A stretch of DNA of 64,000 nt from Pseudobdellovibrionaceae bacterium (lineage in GTDB: Bacteria; Bdellovibrionota; Bdellovibrionia; Bdellovibrionales; UBA1609): assembly GCA_947444305.1 (NCBI GenBank), contig CANEZP010000015.1, forward strand, positions 1-64,000, given 5' to 3'. The translations under genes and the position numbers were made by a program. The notes under the pieces are model-generated. The model was not told the origin of the DNA. It was given only the letters and a program-made list of their open reading frames with translations, and did not search any database. Within the stretch, counting starts at the first letter, position 1, and the number at the start of each line of letters is the position of its first letter. Positions 34,555 to 42,043 of this stretch are shown one piece after another.

Positions 34555-35082
34555 TTATAGAAGTCCTAAAAGCATGATGATCAGGCCTACCGCAAATCCG
34601 CCGCCCAAAATCTTGCGGTACGCGGGCACGGTCACCGCCAGGTAGATGCCGGAGACGGTGACCAAAATCAGCGCGAGCGCGAAAGCTGTTTCGAGCCAGC
34701 GGATAATCTTGGGACCGTGACCCTTATGGATTTCCATGAACCGGCGGAGGATATCGGGCTCTAACTTGTAGACGGTCGCGCCGGCCTCCGACTTCGTCGC
34801 CATGTAGTGCACCCGTGAGGATGGGCGGAAGGTGAAATCGTTGTTGTTCACGCGGATATACTCGAAATCAAAATCGATGTTGTTCGCTTTGAACTGCTCG
34901 CGAAAAAACGCGTCGGTATTTTCGCCGGGTACCGGGCCGGCAATCTTGAAGGCTTCGACCTTGGCCTGCTCCCCTTTGATATCCAGTAAGTAGAGCCCGC
35001 CGCTCAACGGCAGTATTAATAAAAACGGCATAAAGAGCGCCGACAAACCTAAGTGCAGAGTTACGAGCGTGGAACGTTTCAA
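34555..35082 (-). CDS. PepSY-associated-type membrane protein
   Basis: 175 residues from TTG 35082, supported by GGGGG about 8 nt upstream. Three hydrophobic segments: residues about 8-33 (LHLGLSALFMPFLLILPLSG), 128-150 (LETAFALALILVTVSGIYLA) and 156-174. Between the first two lies a periplasmic domain of about 85 residues. The first helix, the HKGHG motif before helix two and GIYLAV match PepSY_TM-like proteins, found with iron-reductase or sensory systems. It could be an inner-membrane redox or regulator component; no partner gene is seen here. Confidence 0.65.
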   Translation of the reverse strand: MKRSTLVTLHLGLSALFMPFLLILPLSGGLYLLDIKGEQAKVEAFKIAGPVPGENTDAFFREQFKANNIDFDFEYIRVNNNDFTFRPSSRVHYMATKSEAGATVYKLEPDILRRFMEIHKGHGPKIIRWLETAFALALILVTVSGIYLAVTVPAYRKILGGGFAVGLIIMLLGLL

Positions 35083-35231
35083 GAAAATCCCCCTGGTTCG
35101 TTAGGCTTGCCGCAGCCCGGGCTTCGGGTCAACGGCCCGGGACGTACCGGTACAGTTGAAAGTGTGTTGAATACGTACCGCGTTTAAAAACTTCCCTAAT
35201 ATTTATGCCTAATCGGACGTAAGGTGGATAC

Positions 35232-36485
35232 ATGAGCATCTTTATATATCTACTGATTGCCTCAACCGGCCACGCCGCCGAGATCCTGACTTGGGAGCAA
35301 TGTGTGCAAGAAGCGCTGGCGAATAACCCGGCCCTTCGTGCGAGTAACGAAAAGCGCGCGGCCGCGGAGGCCAACGTGAAAGCCGCACGCTCGGGCTTCT
35401 TTCCGCAACTGAGTGGCTCGCTAGGTTACACAAAAACCGAAAATAAAACCGGGACCGCGCTGCCCGGTGCCGTGGGTTCCGAATCCAACGGCGATAGCTA
35501 CAGCGCGCAGTTAACGCTAAGCCAAAATCTATTCGCGGGGCTCGTCGATCAAGCGAAAGTCGATCAGGCTAAGGCTAACCGTGATTCGGCCGACGCGGCC
35601 TTGCTCGCGGTCCAGGCGCGAGTGATGGCCGATCTCAAAACGGCATACGCTTCGTTAAATTTTGCGCAGAGCTCAAGCTCACTGCAAGAAAAGATCATCA
35701 AGCGCCGCCGTGATAATTTAAACCTGATCCAACTTCGATTCAGGAGCGGTCGTGAAAATCGCGGTTCGGTTTTACTTTCGCAAGCGAACACCGAGCAGGC
35801 CGTACTGGATCACCTCACCGCCATGAATTCGGTCGAAGCGGCGCGCACGGATCTGGCGCGGGTCCTTGGCCGAGAACCCGGCGAGTTTACTCTGCAGGGT
35901 GATATCCCACTTTCGGCTTTACCCGCCGAGGTGCCGAACTTTCGCGCGCTGGCAAGCGTCGCCCCGGATATTCAACAATCCCAAGCGGAATTCGCCGTGG
36001 CTTCGGCCGGAGTCGTTACCGCCCGCGCCGGTTTCATGCCCTCGCTAGCGTTAAACGCCAGCACCGGCGAAACGGGACGGGAGTGGTTCCCCGACCGTGA
36101 TAAGTGGTCGGTAGGCGCGACGCTTACGCTACCGATCTTTAACGGCGGCCGGGATTATTACGGAACCCAGAGTGCTTCGGCGTCGTTGATGGCGGCGCGC
36201 GCGACGCTCGACAACGTCACCCGCGACAAGACCACGAAGATGCGCCAAGCGTACAACGCTTACGCCGAAGGTATTCAGAAAGTGAAAGTCGACACCGGCT
36301 TTCGCGAAGCCGCTGCTCTGCGCGCTGAAATTGCACGGGCACGGTACAACAACGGCTTGATGACCTTCGACGATTGGGACATCGTCGAGAGTGATCTGAT
36401 CACGCGCGAAAAAGCGATGCTCCAAAGCCGCCGTGAATTGAACCGGCTCGAAGCCGAGTGGTTAGCCATTCAAGGAAAGATTTAA
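35232..36485 (+). CDS. TolC-family outer-membrane efflux protein
   Basis: 417 residues; AAGGTGG stands before the ATG at 35232. Short signal peptide (SIFIYLLIASTGHA, cleavage HAA). The body has the two-fold OEP pattern: TWEQCVQEALANNPALRASN (about 20-40), FFPQLSGSLGYT, SLTLSQNLFAGL, then the repeat half with LRALASVAPDIQ-like, FMPSLALNASTG and LTLPIFNGG. It forms a trimeric outer-membrane channel. First of three genes of a tripartite exporter with the adaptor and MacB genes following at 29 bp and then with an ATGA overlap. Confidence 0.94.
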   Translation: MSIFIYLLIASTGHAAEILTWEQCVQEALANNPALRASNEKRAAAEANVKAARSGFFPQLSGSLGYTKTENKTGTALPGAVGSESNGDSYSAQLTLSQNLFAGLVDQAKVDQAKANRDSADAALLAVQARVMADLKTAYASLNFAQSSSSLQEKIIKRRRDNLNLIQLRFRSGRENRGSVLLSQANTEQAVLDHLTAMNSVEAARTDLARVLGREPGEFTLQGDIPLSALPAEVPNFRALASVAPDIQQSQAEFAVASAGVVTARAGFMPSLALNASTGETGREWFPDRDKWSVGATLTLPIFNGGRDYYGTQSASASLMAARATLDNVTRDKTTKMRQAYNAYAEGIQKVKVDTGFREAAALRAEIARARYNNGLMTFDDWDIVESDLITREKAMLQSRRELNRLEAEWLAIQGKI

Positions 36486-36514
36486 AGACCGAACATGAGG
36501 AAAAGGATTTCGCC

Positions 36515-37480
36515 ATGAAAAGACAATTCAAGATCATCCTCGTTTTTATTTTGATCCTCGCGGTGGCCCTCGGGATTTATTACTACCGCAAAAGTTCGGG
36601 CGAAGGAGCCGTAACGTTCCGAGAAGTGCCGGTTAAAAAAGAAAGCATTGAAATTACCGTCTTAAGTACCGGCACGGTCGAACCGCAAAATCGTTTGGCC
36701 ATCAAACCACCGGTCGCGGGCCGGGTCGAACAGGTTTTGGTTAAAGAAGGCGAAGACGTAAAGCGGGGCCAAATCTTAGCGTGGATGAGTTCGAGCGAAC
36801 GCGCCGCCATGCTCGATGCCGCCCGCAGCGACGGCATGCAAGCGGTCAAACGCTGGGAGAAGAACTACAAACCCACGCCCATCATGGCGCCGATCGACGG
36901 TACGATCATCCTCCGCAACGTCGAGACCGGGCAAACGTTCACCAACACCGACGCGGTCTTCACCATGTCGGACCGCTTGACGGTCAAAGCGCAGGTGGAT
37001 GAAACCGACATCGGTAAAATCCAGGTCGGCCAAAGCGTACGATTGACGTTGGATGCGTACCCCGAACAAACGATCGAAGCGAAGGTGGATCAAATCGCCT
37101 TCGATGCACAAACCGTGAACAACGTGACGACGTACGTGGTTGAAGTGTTGCCGCTAGAGACCCCACCGGTCATGCGCAGCGGGATGACGGTCAACGTGAA
37201 TTTCGAAATTCTTAAGCAAGACGAAATCGTCACGATACCGAACGAAGCGATAAAAACCGAAGACAAGAAGAAAACCGTTTTACTCAAAGCGCCCGAAGGC
37301 CAAGAACCGCGCACCGTAGAAATTCAAACGGGAATTTCCGACGGTAAAAAAACGGAAGTCAAAGAGGGCGTCATCGAAGGCGACGTCGTGTTGATCGCCG
37401 AAAAGGCCGTATCCAAAGCGGCTAAGGGCGGCGCCAATCCCTTCATGCCTTCGCGCCCGACGGGCCGCCGAGGCAGATGA
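36515..37480 (+). CDS. macA: Periplasmic adaptor protein of MacA/HlyD type
   Basis: 321 residues from ATG 36515 (AGGAAAAGG upstream); the frame extends back to 36458 without a site. One N-terminal membrane helix (FKIILVFILILAVALGIYYY) anchors it in the inner membrane. The barrel-sandwich (lipoyl-like) halves (RVEQVLVKEGEDVKRGQILA and PIMAPIDGTIILRNVETGQT) are separated by only about 40 residues, so the alpha-hairpin is much shorter than in E. coli MacA. A beta-barrel and membrane-proximal domain follow. It ends with an ATGA overlap with macB. It links the inner-membrane pump to the TolC-like channel. Confidence 0.9.
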   Translation: MKRQFKIILVFILILAVALGIYYYRKSSGEGAVTFREVPVKKESIEITVLSTGTVEPQNRLAIKPPVAGRVEQVLVKEGEDVKRGQILAWMSSSERAAMLDAARSDGMQAVKRWEKNYKPTPIMAPIDGTIILRNVETGQTFTNTDAVFTMSDRLTVKAQVDETDIGKIQVGQSVRLTLDAYPEQTIEAKVDQIAFDAQTVNNVTTYVVEVLPLETPPVMRSGMTVNVNFEILKQDEIVTIPNEAIKTEDKKKTVLLKAPEGQEPRTVEIQTGISDGKKTEVKEGVIEGDVVLIAEKAVSKAAKGGANPFMPSRPTGRRGR

Positions 37481-39429
37481 TTCAGCTGAAGCGCATTACG
37501 AAAACCTACGCGATGGGCGACACCGCCGTGCACGCGCTCAAAGATGTGTCGCTCACGATCGAGGCCGGGGATTTTATCGCGATCATGGGCCCTTCGGGCT
37601 CGGGCAAATCAACGTTGATGCAAATCCTCGGATTGCTCGACCGGCCCGGCAGCGGCACCTACGAATTGCTCGGCAAAGAAGTCGGCGATCTCGATGAGGA
37701 TTCACTCGCCGCCCTCAGACGCAAAGTGATCGGTTTTATCTTTCAACAATTTAACTTGCTCCCGCGAACGAGTGCTCTCCGCAACGTCGGTTTGCCGCTG
37801 CTCTATTCCGAACGTAAAATTGATTTAGAACGCTCTAAGCATTTGCTCGAAAAAGTTGGGCTAGGAAACCGTCTGGATCATCAGCCGAATGAAATGTCGG
37901 GCGGCCAGCAACAACGGGTCGCGATCGCGCGCGCGTTGATCAACAATCCCCTGCTCATCTTAGCGGATGAACCGACCGGAAATTTAGATTCGGCGTCGGA
38001 ATCGGAAATTTTAAATCTCCTTGAGGAGTTGAATAGAGACGGCATCACCGTCGTCGTCGTTACCCACGAAGAGGAAGTCGGGCAACGTGCAAACCGCATC
38101 ATCCGCATGCGCGACGGCGTTATTCATTCGGACGAACGCAGCCGCGCGCTAACGCCACCGAAGACCGCGCCCCGCCTACACGAGGCCACGCACGAGGCTT
38201 TCCGGTTCGCGTTTATCTTTCAATATCTGAAGCAAGGCTTCGATAATCTCTACGCAAATAAGATTCGCACGGGCTTGTCGATGCTCGGGATTTTGATCGG
38301 CGTCGCGGCCGTCGTCGCGATGTTGGCTTTGGGTAAGGGTGCAAGGGCGGCGGTTGAACAACAACTCTCATCCCTTGGTTCGAACTTACTTACGGTACGC
38401 GCCGGCGCCTCACGCGGTCCGGGCGGGGCCCGCTCGGAATCGGGCAGCACCACCCGCCTCACCCCGAACGACGCCCGCGCGATCGAAACCGGCATCACCA
38501 ACGTGAAGGGCACATCGAGTTTGGTCAACGGCCGGGTGCAAGTCACCTTCGGCGGCGAGAATTGGAATACGAGCGTGATCGGCGCCGAACCTTCTTACGC
38601 GCGCATGCACGCAGCCGAACCCGAGCGTGGCCGCTTCTTCACCGAGGATGAGAATCAGCGCCGCACGCGCGTCGCCGTGATCGGCGCGACCGTGGCCAAG
38701 AATTTATTCGCGGGCCGTGATCCACTGGGTGAAGTTATCAAAGTAAATAAGGTCAGTTTTCAAGTCATCGGTTTGCTGCCCGAAAAAGGTTCGGGCGGCT
38801 TTATGGATCAAGACGATCGCATCATCGTGCCGCTCGGTACGGCCATGCGCCGCCTCCTCGGTAAAAACTACGTCGACGCCATCGAAGTTGAAGTCACGAA
38901 CACCGAAGTCAGCGGCACGGTTCAGGACGAAACGATGGACCTCATGCTCAGCCGCCACAACGTCAGAGAATCCGCGCGTGAGGATGCTTTCAACGTAATG
39001 AACATGGCCGAGATCCAGGCGGCGCTATCCTCTTCGACGAAAATCATCACGTTGTTGTTATCTATCATCGCGGCGATCTCGCTAGTGGTGGGCGGCGTCG
39101 GGATCATGAACATCATGTTAGTCTCGGTAACCGAACGCACGCGTGAAATCGGTTTGCGCAAAGCCATCGGCGGTAGCCGTCGCGATATCCTCGCGCAGTT
39201 CTTGGCCGAAGCGGTTATCATTTCGATGATCGGCGGCACGCTCGGCATCGGGCTCGCGTTCATCGCGACGCTCGCGATGTCGGCCTTCGCGGGCTGGGCC
39301 ACTTCGATTAGCTTGGCTTCCGTGTTTTACGCATTCACGTTTTCGGCTTCGGTCGGAATCATCTTTGGTTTCTATCCCGCTCGCAAAGCCTCTCTGTTGC
39401 AACCTATCGAAGCGCTCCGCCACGACTAG
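37477..39429 (+). CDS. macB: MacB-type ABC exporter (ATPase fused to FtsX-like permease)
   Basis: 650 residues, the normal MacB length. N-terminal ATPase: Walker A GPSGSGKST (about 38-46), Q-loop, signature MSGGQQQRVAIARAL (about 142), Walker B LLILADEPTGNLD. A basic linker follows at about 220-245. Permease half: membrane helix at about 270-295, a large periplasmic domain (300-520), then three C-terminal helices (about 528-550, 575-605, 612-635) of the FtsX/MacB type. Macrolides or peptides are classical substrates; which one applies here is unknown. Last gene of the TolC-like/adaptor/MacB operon. Confidence 0.95.
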   Translation: MIQLKRITKTYAMGDTAVHALKDVSLTIEAGDFIAIMGPSGSGKSTLMQILGLLDRPGSGTYELLGKEVGDLDEDSLAALRRKVIGFIFQQFNLLPRTSALRNVGLPLLYSERKIDLERSKHLLEKVGLGNRLDHQPNEMSGGQQQRVAIARALINNPLLILADEPTGNLDSASESEILNLLEELNRDGITVVVVTHEEEVGQRANRIIRMRDGVIHSDERSRALTPPKTAPRLHEATHEAFRFAFIFQYLKQGFDNLYANKIRTGLSMLGILIGVAAVVAMLALGKGARAAVEQQLSSLGSNLLTVRAGASRGPGGARSESGSTTRLTPNDARAIETGITNVKGTSSLVNGRVQVTFGGENWNTSVIGAEPSYARMHAAEPERGRFFTEDENQRRTRVAVIGATVAKNLFAGRDPLGEVIKVNKVSFQVIGLLPEKGSGGFMDQDDRIIVPLGTAMRRLLGKNYVDAIEVEVTNTEVSGTVQDETMDLMLSRHNVRESAREDAFNVMNMAEIQAALSSSTKIITLLLSIIAAISLVVGGVGIMNIMLVSVTERTREIGLRKAIGGSRRDILAQFLAEAVIISMIGGTLGIGLAFIATLAMSAFAGWATSISLASVFYAFTFSASVGIIFGFYPARKASLLQPIEALRHD

Positions 39430-39539
39430 AAGTTCGACACCAGAAATCTGACAGTGTTCGTCTCAGGATGAGATGTGTACACTTTCCCTCCTTTCGCAAT
39501 GCTCAACGGTCATGCTCAAATAGAGATACGGAGATACCC

Positions 39540-40211
39540 ATGACCACCTACTTCACGATTTTGCTGACTTTCCTCTTCCTTACCGCTTGCGGATCGAAAA
39601 GCACGGGCAACAGCGCGGCTTCGAGCGTTCCGCTCGCCACCGATGTCTTAGCGCCCTCTTCTTTGATCGCGACGGTTTCGGCCTCGTCGGTTGCACCCGG
39701 CGCAATCGTTACGGCAAGCGTGATCGGCGGTACCGCTCCTTATACTTGGGTCATTACGAGCGGCGGCGGAACTTTAAGTTCGAGTGCAGGCACCAGCGTG
39801 GTCTACACGGCGGGCCCCACGGCAGCGCTCGCCTACCTTACGGTGACCGACGCGGTAAGCGCGACGACCACGGTTTCGGTGAATATTAGCACGGGCGGCA
39901 CGAGCGTAGGCACAACCGCCGGCAACGTTTGCCAAGGCAATTACGCAATCACGTTGGGTGCATTATCGGCGACGGCGCAATTCACGACGACCGGCACCAC
40001 ACTCTCGGGAACTTTACTCTACGCCGGTTACCCGTTCACGGTTCAAGGCACTTGCGCTCCTACGGGCGTAAGTTTTGTCTTAGCCGAATCCGGTGACACG
40101 TTCACCGGCACTTTCACCAATCCGAACAACGCCGCACGCGCTTCGATCGCCGGCACTTACCAAAACGTGTATTACAACAGCACGCAAAATTGGACGGCTA
40201 CGCCCCAGTAA
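39540..40211 (+). CDS. Lipoprotein with Ig-like (BIG-type) domain
   Basis: 223 residues from ATG 39540; the longer frame from 39468 has no site. Lipobox LTAC (Cys about 17). Residues about 35-120 form a Thr/Ser/Val-rich Ig-like domain: VSASSVAPGAIVTASVIGG, then APYTWVI, and YTAGPTAALAYLTVTDA, typical of bacterial surface Ig-like folds. A second strand-rich domain carries two cysteines (VCQGNYA, GTCAPTG). No enzyme motif. It ends 19 bp before the VWA lipoprotein gene on the same strand, so an operon is likely. Probably at the outer membrane. Confidence 0.7.
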   Translation: MTTYFTILLTFLFLTACGSKSTGNSAASSVPLATDVLAPSSLIATVSASSVAPGAIVTASVIGGTAPYTWVITSGGGTLSSSAGTSVVYTAGPTAALAYLTVTDAVSATTTVSVNISTGGTSVGTTAGNVCQGNYAITLGALSATAQFTTTGTTLSGTLLYAGYPFTVQGTCAPTGVSFVLAESGDTFTGTFTNPNNAARASIAGTYQNVYYNSTQNWTATPQ

Positions 40212-40230
40212 TTTAGCGATCGGAAGATTG

Positions 40231-40998
40231 ATGACCCGCGGATTCGCTTTCGTTTTATTTGTTTCGACATTTCTTAGTTTTCAAAATTGCGCGAAGGCGA
40301 GCTTCACCACCTCGGCGGCGAGCCTCGCGTACCAAACGTGCACCCAACAACTCGGCACCACCGACTTCCCGATCAAAGTTTTGTTCGTCGCGGACACCTC
40401 CGGCTCGAACGCGGGAACGGGCGGGTCTGATCCGGCCAAGCAAGTGCGCGGTGGATCGATCAACGAGTTTTTCAATACTTACCGCGCGAAAACGAATTTT
40501 TCGTGGGGCTTTTTAAAGTTCAGCGGCTCGACGGCCTCAAGCTTTATCGGCAGCACCGCCAATCCGACCTTTACGGCGAACACCACGGCGATGCAGTCGG
40601 CGCTAAGTTCGTTCTACACAACCTACGACGACGGCTTAACGCCCTACGCAGCGGCGCTCAATCTTACGCGCCAGACGCTGCTCAACGACGCCGTCTCCGC
40701 ACCCGCCGCGACGAAGTACGTCGTCGTATTTTTATCCGACGGCCTGCCCGATCCCGCCGTTTCGGATCCCGTCTTGAGTGCTTTGGTGCAATCGATTTCG
40801 ACCGTTCGTCCCGGGCAAGTTTCCTTTAACACGATTTATTACGGCGACGTTGATGCCGAAGCAAACGCACGCTTAAAGAAGATGGCGGCCGTCGGCGGCG
40901 GGCAATTTCTCGACACAAACGCTAGCGCTACCGGCAAAGATTTCGTAATCAGTGACGTCATTAACGTCGCGGGTTTAAACTGCGGAAGTGCAAACTAA
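40231..40998 (+). CDS. Lipoprotein with von Willebrand factor A-like domain
   Basis: 255 residues from ATG 40231; upstream extension is shadow coding. Lipobox SFQNC (Cys about 16). A VWA fold begins at about 45: FPIKVLFVADTSGSNAG, with MIDAS DTSGS, followed by a strand-helix pattern (WGFLKFSGSTA, then ATKYVVVFLSDGLPDPAVSD with a third MIDAS Asp). Ends with a short Ser/Asn tail. It overlaps the PAP2 gene by 11 bp. This is the second VWA lipoprotein in the window besides the one in the Glt-like operon. Adhesion or surface interactions are possible. Confidence 0.75.
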   Translation: MTRGFAFVLFVSTFLSFQNCAKASFTTSAASLAYQTCTQQLGTTDFPIKVLFVADTSGSNAGTGGSDPAKQVRGGSINEFFNTYRAKTNFSWGFLKFSGSTASSFIGSTANPTFTANTTAMQSALSSFYTTYDDGLTPYAAALNLTRQTLLNDAVSAPAATKYVVVFLSDGLPDPAVSDPVLSALVQSISTVRPGQVSFNTIYYGDVDAEANARLKKMAAVGGGQFLDTNASATGKDFVISDVINVAGLNCGSAN

Positions 40999-41860
40999 AT
41001 CCGCCTCTCTCATTTTCATTTCGCTAATCACTTTTCTTAACTTCAACGCGGTTGCCGCCCCCGCCGAACGTACGTGGAAACCTCTGCGCAAAAGCGATTA
41101 CTGGATCGACGCCGGACTTCTCGCGGGTGCGGTTCTCGCGAATACGCAAATCAAACAGCAGAGTGGCGATCTTGGCCACGCCAACTTCATCGACGACCGT
41201 GGTCGCGATGCGCTCCGCTTCTCTTCCTCAGGTCAGAGGCACGACGCCGCGATGTGGAGCAACGCAGGTTTGGTCGCCGCGGTTGCGCTCCCCGTTTTCG
41301 GTGCGCCCGCGCTGACCGGGTTGCGGGATAACAACTGGAATTCCGCCGCGCGCATTTCCAACATCAACGCGCAGGCATTCGGTTTGACCGCGATCTTAAC
41401 CGGCGCCACCAAAGCGCTCGTCGGGCGCGAACGACCTTACGTCGGCGAGTGTCGCCGCAATCCTGGTGCCGATCCCGGCTGTGCGGACTTGAACGAGGAC
41501 GAGGGTTTCAAAAGTTTCTACAGTGGTCATTCCGTCTACGCATTTACCGGCGCGGGTCTGACCTGCCTTCATCATACGGAACTCAGATTGTACGGCGACC
41601 GTCGCGATGCTCTCGCGTGCGGCGGAGCCATCGGCTTGGCCACGGCCGTCGCGGTCATGCGGGTCGCGGCCGACAAACATTACGTTACCGATGTGACGAC
41701 CGGCGCGATGATTGGATTGATTTCGGGCTACTTGTTCCCGCGTTGGCTTCATACCAGTGAACCGGTCGAATCCCCCGCCGACGCAAGGCTCAAGCTACGC
41801 TGGCTGCCCCTCGTGGCAGAACAAAACACGCTGGGCCTAATAGGCGTCGGCGAATTTTAA
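40988..41860 (+). CDS. PAP2-family phosphatase
   Basis: 290 residues from GTG 40988, 11 bp inside the VWA gene. Signal peptide or first helix (LIFISLITFLNFNAVAA). Phosphatase motifs in order: KALVGRERP (about 142), SGHS (about 179-182) and RVAADKHYVTD (about 223-234), the three signature blocks of lipid-phosphate phosphatases. The preceding and following segments are hydrophobic but few, so it resembles periplasmic or membrane-edge PAP2 proteins. Likely substrates are phosphatidate-like or undecaprenyl pyrophosphate lipids, by family. Last gene of the plus-strand trio; a terminator follows. Confidence 0.9.
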   Translation: MQTKSASLIFISLITFLNFNAVAAPAERTWKPLRKSDYWIDAGLLAGAVLANTQIKQQSGDLGHANFIDDRGRDALRFSSSGQRHDAAMWSNAGLVAAVALPVFGAPALTGLRDNNWNSAARISNINAQAFGLTAILTGATKALVGRERPYVGECRRNPGADPGCADLNEDEGFKSFYSGHSVYAFTGAGLTCLHHTELRLYGDRRDALACGGAIGLATAVAVMRVAADKHYVTDVTTGAMIGLISGYLFPRWLHTSEPVESPADARLKLRWLPLVAEQNTLGLIGVGEF

Positions 41861-41942
41861 TCCAGCCTCGAGTACAAATGAAATCTATTTATACGCAGCA
41901 TTTCTTTTCCGGAATTTAAACAGAGCGTCGCGATTCTCCGAA

Positions 41943-41995
41943 AGGCGCTCCGTACCCGGTGGGGTACGGAGCACCTCGTAGGGTACGGAGCGCCT
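41943..41995. repeat. Inverted repeat with two alternative 3' arms
   Basis: The arm AGGCGCTCCGTACCC (41943-41957) can pair with GGGTACGGAGCACCT (41962-41976, one mismatch) or with GGGTACGGAGCGCCT (41981-41995, perfect). The two right arms are direct repeats 19 bp apart. This gives two mutually exclusive hairpins between the PAP2 gene and the convergent Aat-like gene. Confidence 0.8.
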
Positions 41996-42013
41996 AATTT
42001 TCTGGGAGTGGGG

Positions 42014-42043
42014 GGCGCCTCCAGCAGTGGGGAGCGCCTTTTT
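42014..42043 (+). terminator. Rho-independent terminator after PAP2 gene
   Basis: GGCGCCTCC (42014-42022) pairs with GGAGCGCC (42031-42038) with one bulged C, and TTTTT follows at 42039-42043. It lies about 150 bp after the PAP2 stop. The T-run overlaps the stop codon of the convergent gene. Confidence 0.6.
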
